Shown here piece by piece: positions 62,903-64,000 of a stretch of DNA of 64,000 bases. The position numbers were made by a program, and so were the translations under genes. The stretch is taken from the NCBI RefSeq assembly GCF_000942395.1, contig NZ_LN812102.1, positions 868,017 through 932,016 on the forward strand. The letters are read 5' to 3'. This stretch comes from Risungbinella massiliensis. Its GTDB lineage: Bacteria; Bacillota; Bacilli; Thermoactinomycetales; Thermoactinomycetaceae. The stretch's first letter is position 1, and each line of letters begins with the position of its first letter. The notes under the pieces were generated by a model. That model was not told where the DNA came from. It saw only the letters and a list, made by a program, of their open reading frames with translations, and did no database searches.

Positions 62903-64000
62903 CTATCTTTTGTTCGTTCCTTTTCCTTCTATCGTTTCCTTCAAAGAACGAATCGCCAAATAGTGCTTTCTTCCAAAAAAAGATCGAAAATACCAACAGG
63001 CTAGTAACATAGGAGTTCCATGTAACAAAAGCACTACCATAAAAGGGGTAAAGAACGCAAACAACGCAGAACAGAGTAACATTCCACCACTAAATCCAAC
63101 TTGATGTAACGTAGAGGCAAGCCCAAACAATTTTCCGCGTATGTGGTCTGGCTCACTTTGTAACCGTAATTGAAAACAAACAGTGGAGACCCCATCCGAA
63201 ACGCCTGCCAACAGAGCGGCTAAGATGAGGAGCGGCATGATCGGCTGTGCAAATACAAGAATAAAAAAGAATGACATTCCAAATGTTGAAATGACAAAGA
63301 TACGTTCTAACTTCCTATCTTGATATTTTCGAAGATATCTAGCGATCCCTTGAGAGCCTATTAGATTTCCTATTGCCCAGATTCCCCAAATCCATCCCAC
63401 ATACCACCCAGGTCTAGTTGGATCTAGCACTTGGGAGTAGATCGGCATCCCAACATTGTGTGAAGCGGAGCCAAATGAATCAGCGAAACGGAGCATTAAC
63501 ATTCCAAAAAGAATAGGTAAGCTCCAAATAGTACGCAAAAGATCTCTCATTTCTTGATAAAATGTATGCTCAGAAGATAACGAATCGGAAGATTGGGAGA
63601 AGTCTTCTCTAGTACGGATAGGGAGAAAAAAGAGGACAGTAGCTGACAAAAGATAGGTACCAGCATCAATGAGAAAGAATAACTCATAACCAAAGAGTCC
63701 TATTCCCACACCTGCTCCAATCGTACCTACTACCATCGCAATCGACTGCCATGTAGTAAGCCAAACATTAGCTCGGATAATTTGGGCTTTCCCTACCATA
63801 ATGGGAATACTGGCTTGCAACGAGACGGAAAACATTTGGTTACATATTCCCAGTAAAAATGAGGCTAGATACAGAAGTGGTATCTTCCAAGTCATTGGAC
63901 TGATGACCAACAAAATTAACACGATCCCACGAACGAGATCCGCGATCATCATCAATTTTTTCCGGTCCATGCGATCTGCTAAATAACCGATATAGGATCC
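62903..64000 (-). CDS. MFS transporter, N-terminus outside the window
   Basis: The frame stays open to base 64000, adding GSYIGYLADR before the first Met; with MDRKK this is the MFS motif between helices 2 and 3, so the gene starts beyond the window. About ten helices are visible. It resembles multidrug-type MFS exporters (macrolide/tetracycline-like 12-TM group); substrate unknown. Confidence 0.82.
   Translation of the reverse strand, partial: GSYIGYLADRMDRKKLMMIADLVRGIVLILLVISPMTWKIPLLYLASFLLGICNQMFSVSLQASIPIMVGKAQIIRANVWLTTWQSIAMVVGTIGAGVGIGLFGYELFFLIDAGTYLLSATVLFFLPIRTREDFSQSSDSLSSEHTFYQEMRDLLRTIWSLPILFGMLMLRFADSFGSASHNVGMPIYSQVLDPTRPGWYVGWIWGIWAIGNLIGSQGIARYLRKYQDRKLERIFVISTFGMSFFFILVFAQPIMPLLILAALLAGVSDGVSTVCFQLRLQSEPDHIRGKLFGLASTLHQVGFSGGMLLCSALFAFFTPFMVVLLLHGTPMLLACWYFRSFFGRKHYLAIRSLKETIEGKGTNKR

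Overview
The window reads as chromosome of a low-GC, spore-forming Bacillota of the order Bacillales. Evidence: SpoVB, ComN, a YfiT/BstA-type bacillithiol transferase, strong AGGAGG ribosome sites with many TTG/GTG starts, and a backbone in the Bacillus subtilis order ruvC-ruvA-ruvB-DUF2905-queA ... tgt-yajC ... yrzE-DUF421-spoVB-comN-secD-secF ... recJ-apt. I infer a Bacillales family outside Bacillus itself (Thermoactinomycetaceae would fit), because secD and secF are separate genes and the backbone is broken by accessory blocks. No transposase, integrase, rRNA operon or CRISPR array is visible.

Layout. 1-3 kb: end of a HisRS-family gene, an APH-like kinase and small unknown genes. 3.2-7.8 kb: a likely defence island (MazG-like pyrophosphohydrolase overlapping a PLD-helicase, then a fused DUF262-DUF1524 GmrSD-type protein). 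8-11.4 kb: a lipase-like hydrolase, then a small membrane protein and two divergent PP2C-type phosphatases separated by a long hairpin. 11.4-15 kb: a quinone/catechol stress operon (mhqP-mhqO-mhqD-like) with a well-defined promoter between two palindromes, and an FAD monooxygenase. 15-24.9 kb: core genes apt, recJ, a CDF transporter, secF, secD, comN, spoVB, DUF421, yrzE. 25-27 kb: two unknown genes with strongly structured leaders. 27-28.6 kb: yajC and tgt.

28.7-39.4 kb is an accessory block between tgt and queA. Its most striking part is 28.8-30.9 kb: a Ro60/Rsr (TROVE + vWA) gene preceded by a promoter-to-terminator non-coding RNA locus. That locus holds one canonical Y-RNA module followed by three tRNA-like units, each carrying a Ro-binding Y module where the anticodon arm should be. 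Next to it two small genes (31.1 and 31.8 kb) each carry the same kind of two-hairpin leader attenuator. The block continues with an esterase, an RpiR / racemase / YfcC transporter / M20 peptidase operon (probably D- or N-acyl-amino-acid use), a 152-bp MITE-like repeat and bstA.

39.5-43 kb is queA-ruv core. 43.5-49.5 kb holds two giant DUF2339 membrane proteins. 49.5-54.3 kb holds a YitT protein, two polysaccharide deacetylases, a TPR protein and a methyltransferase. 54.5-58.6 kb is a manganese/zinc ABC importer operon (mntABCD type). 59.4-62 kb is an ABC-2 exporter. The window ends in an NAD(P)-binding protein and a truncated MFS transporter. All calls come from reading sequence and translations; no database search was run.
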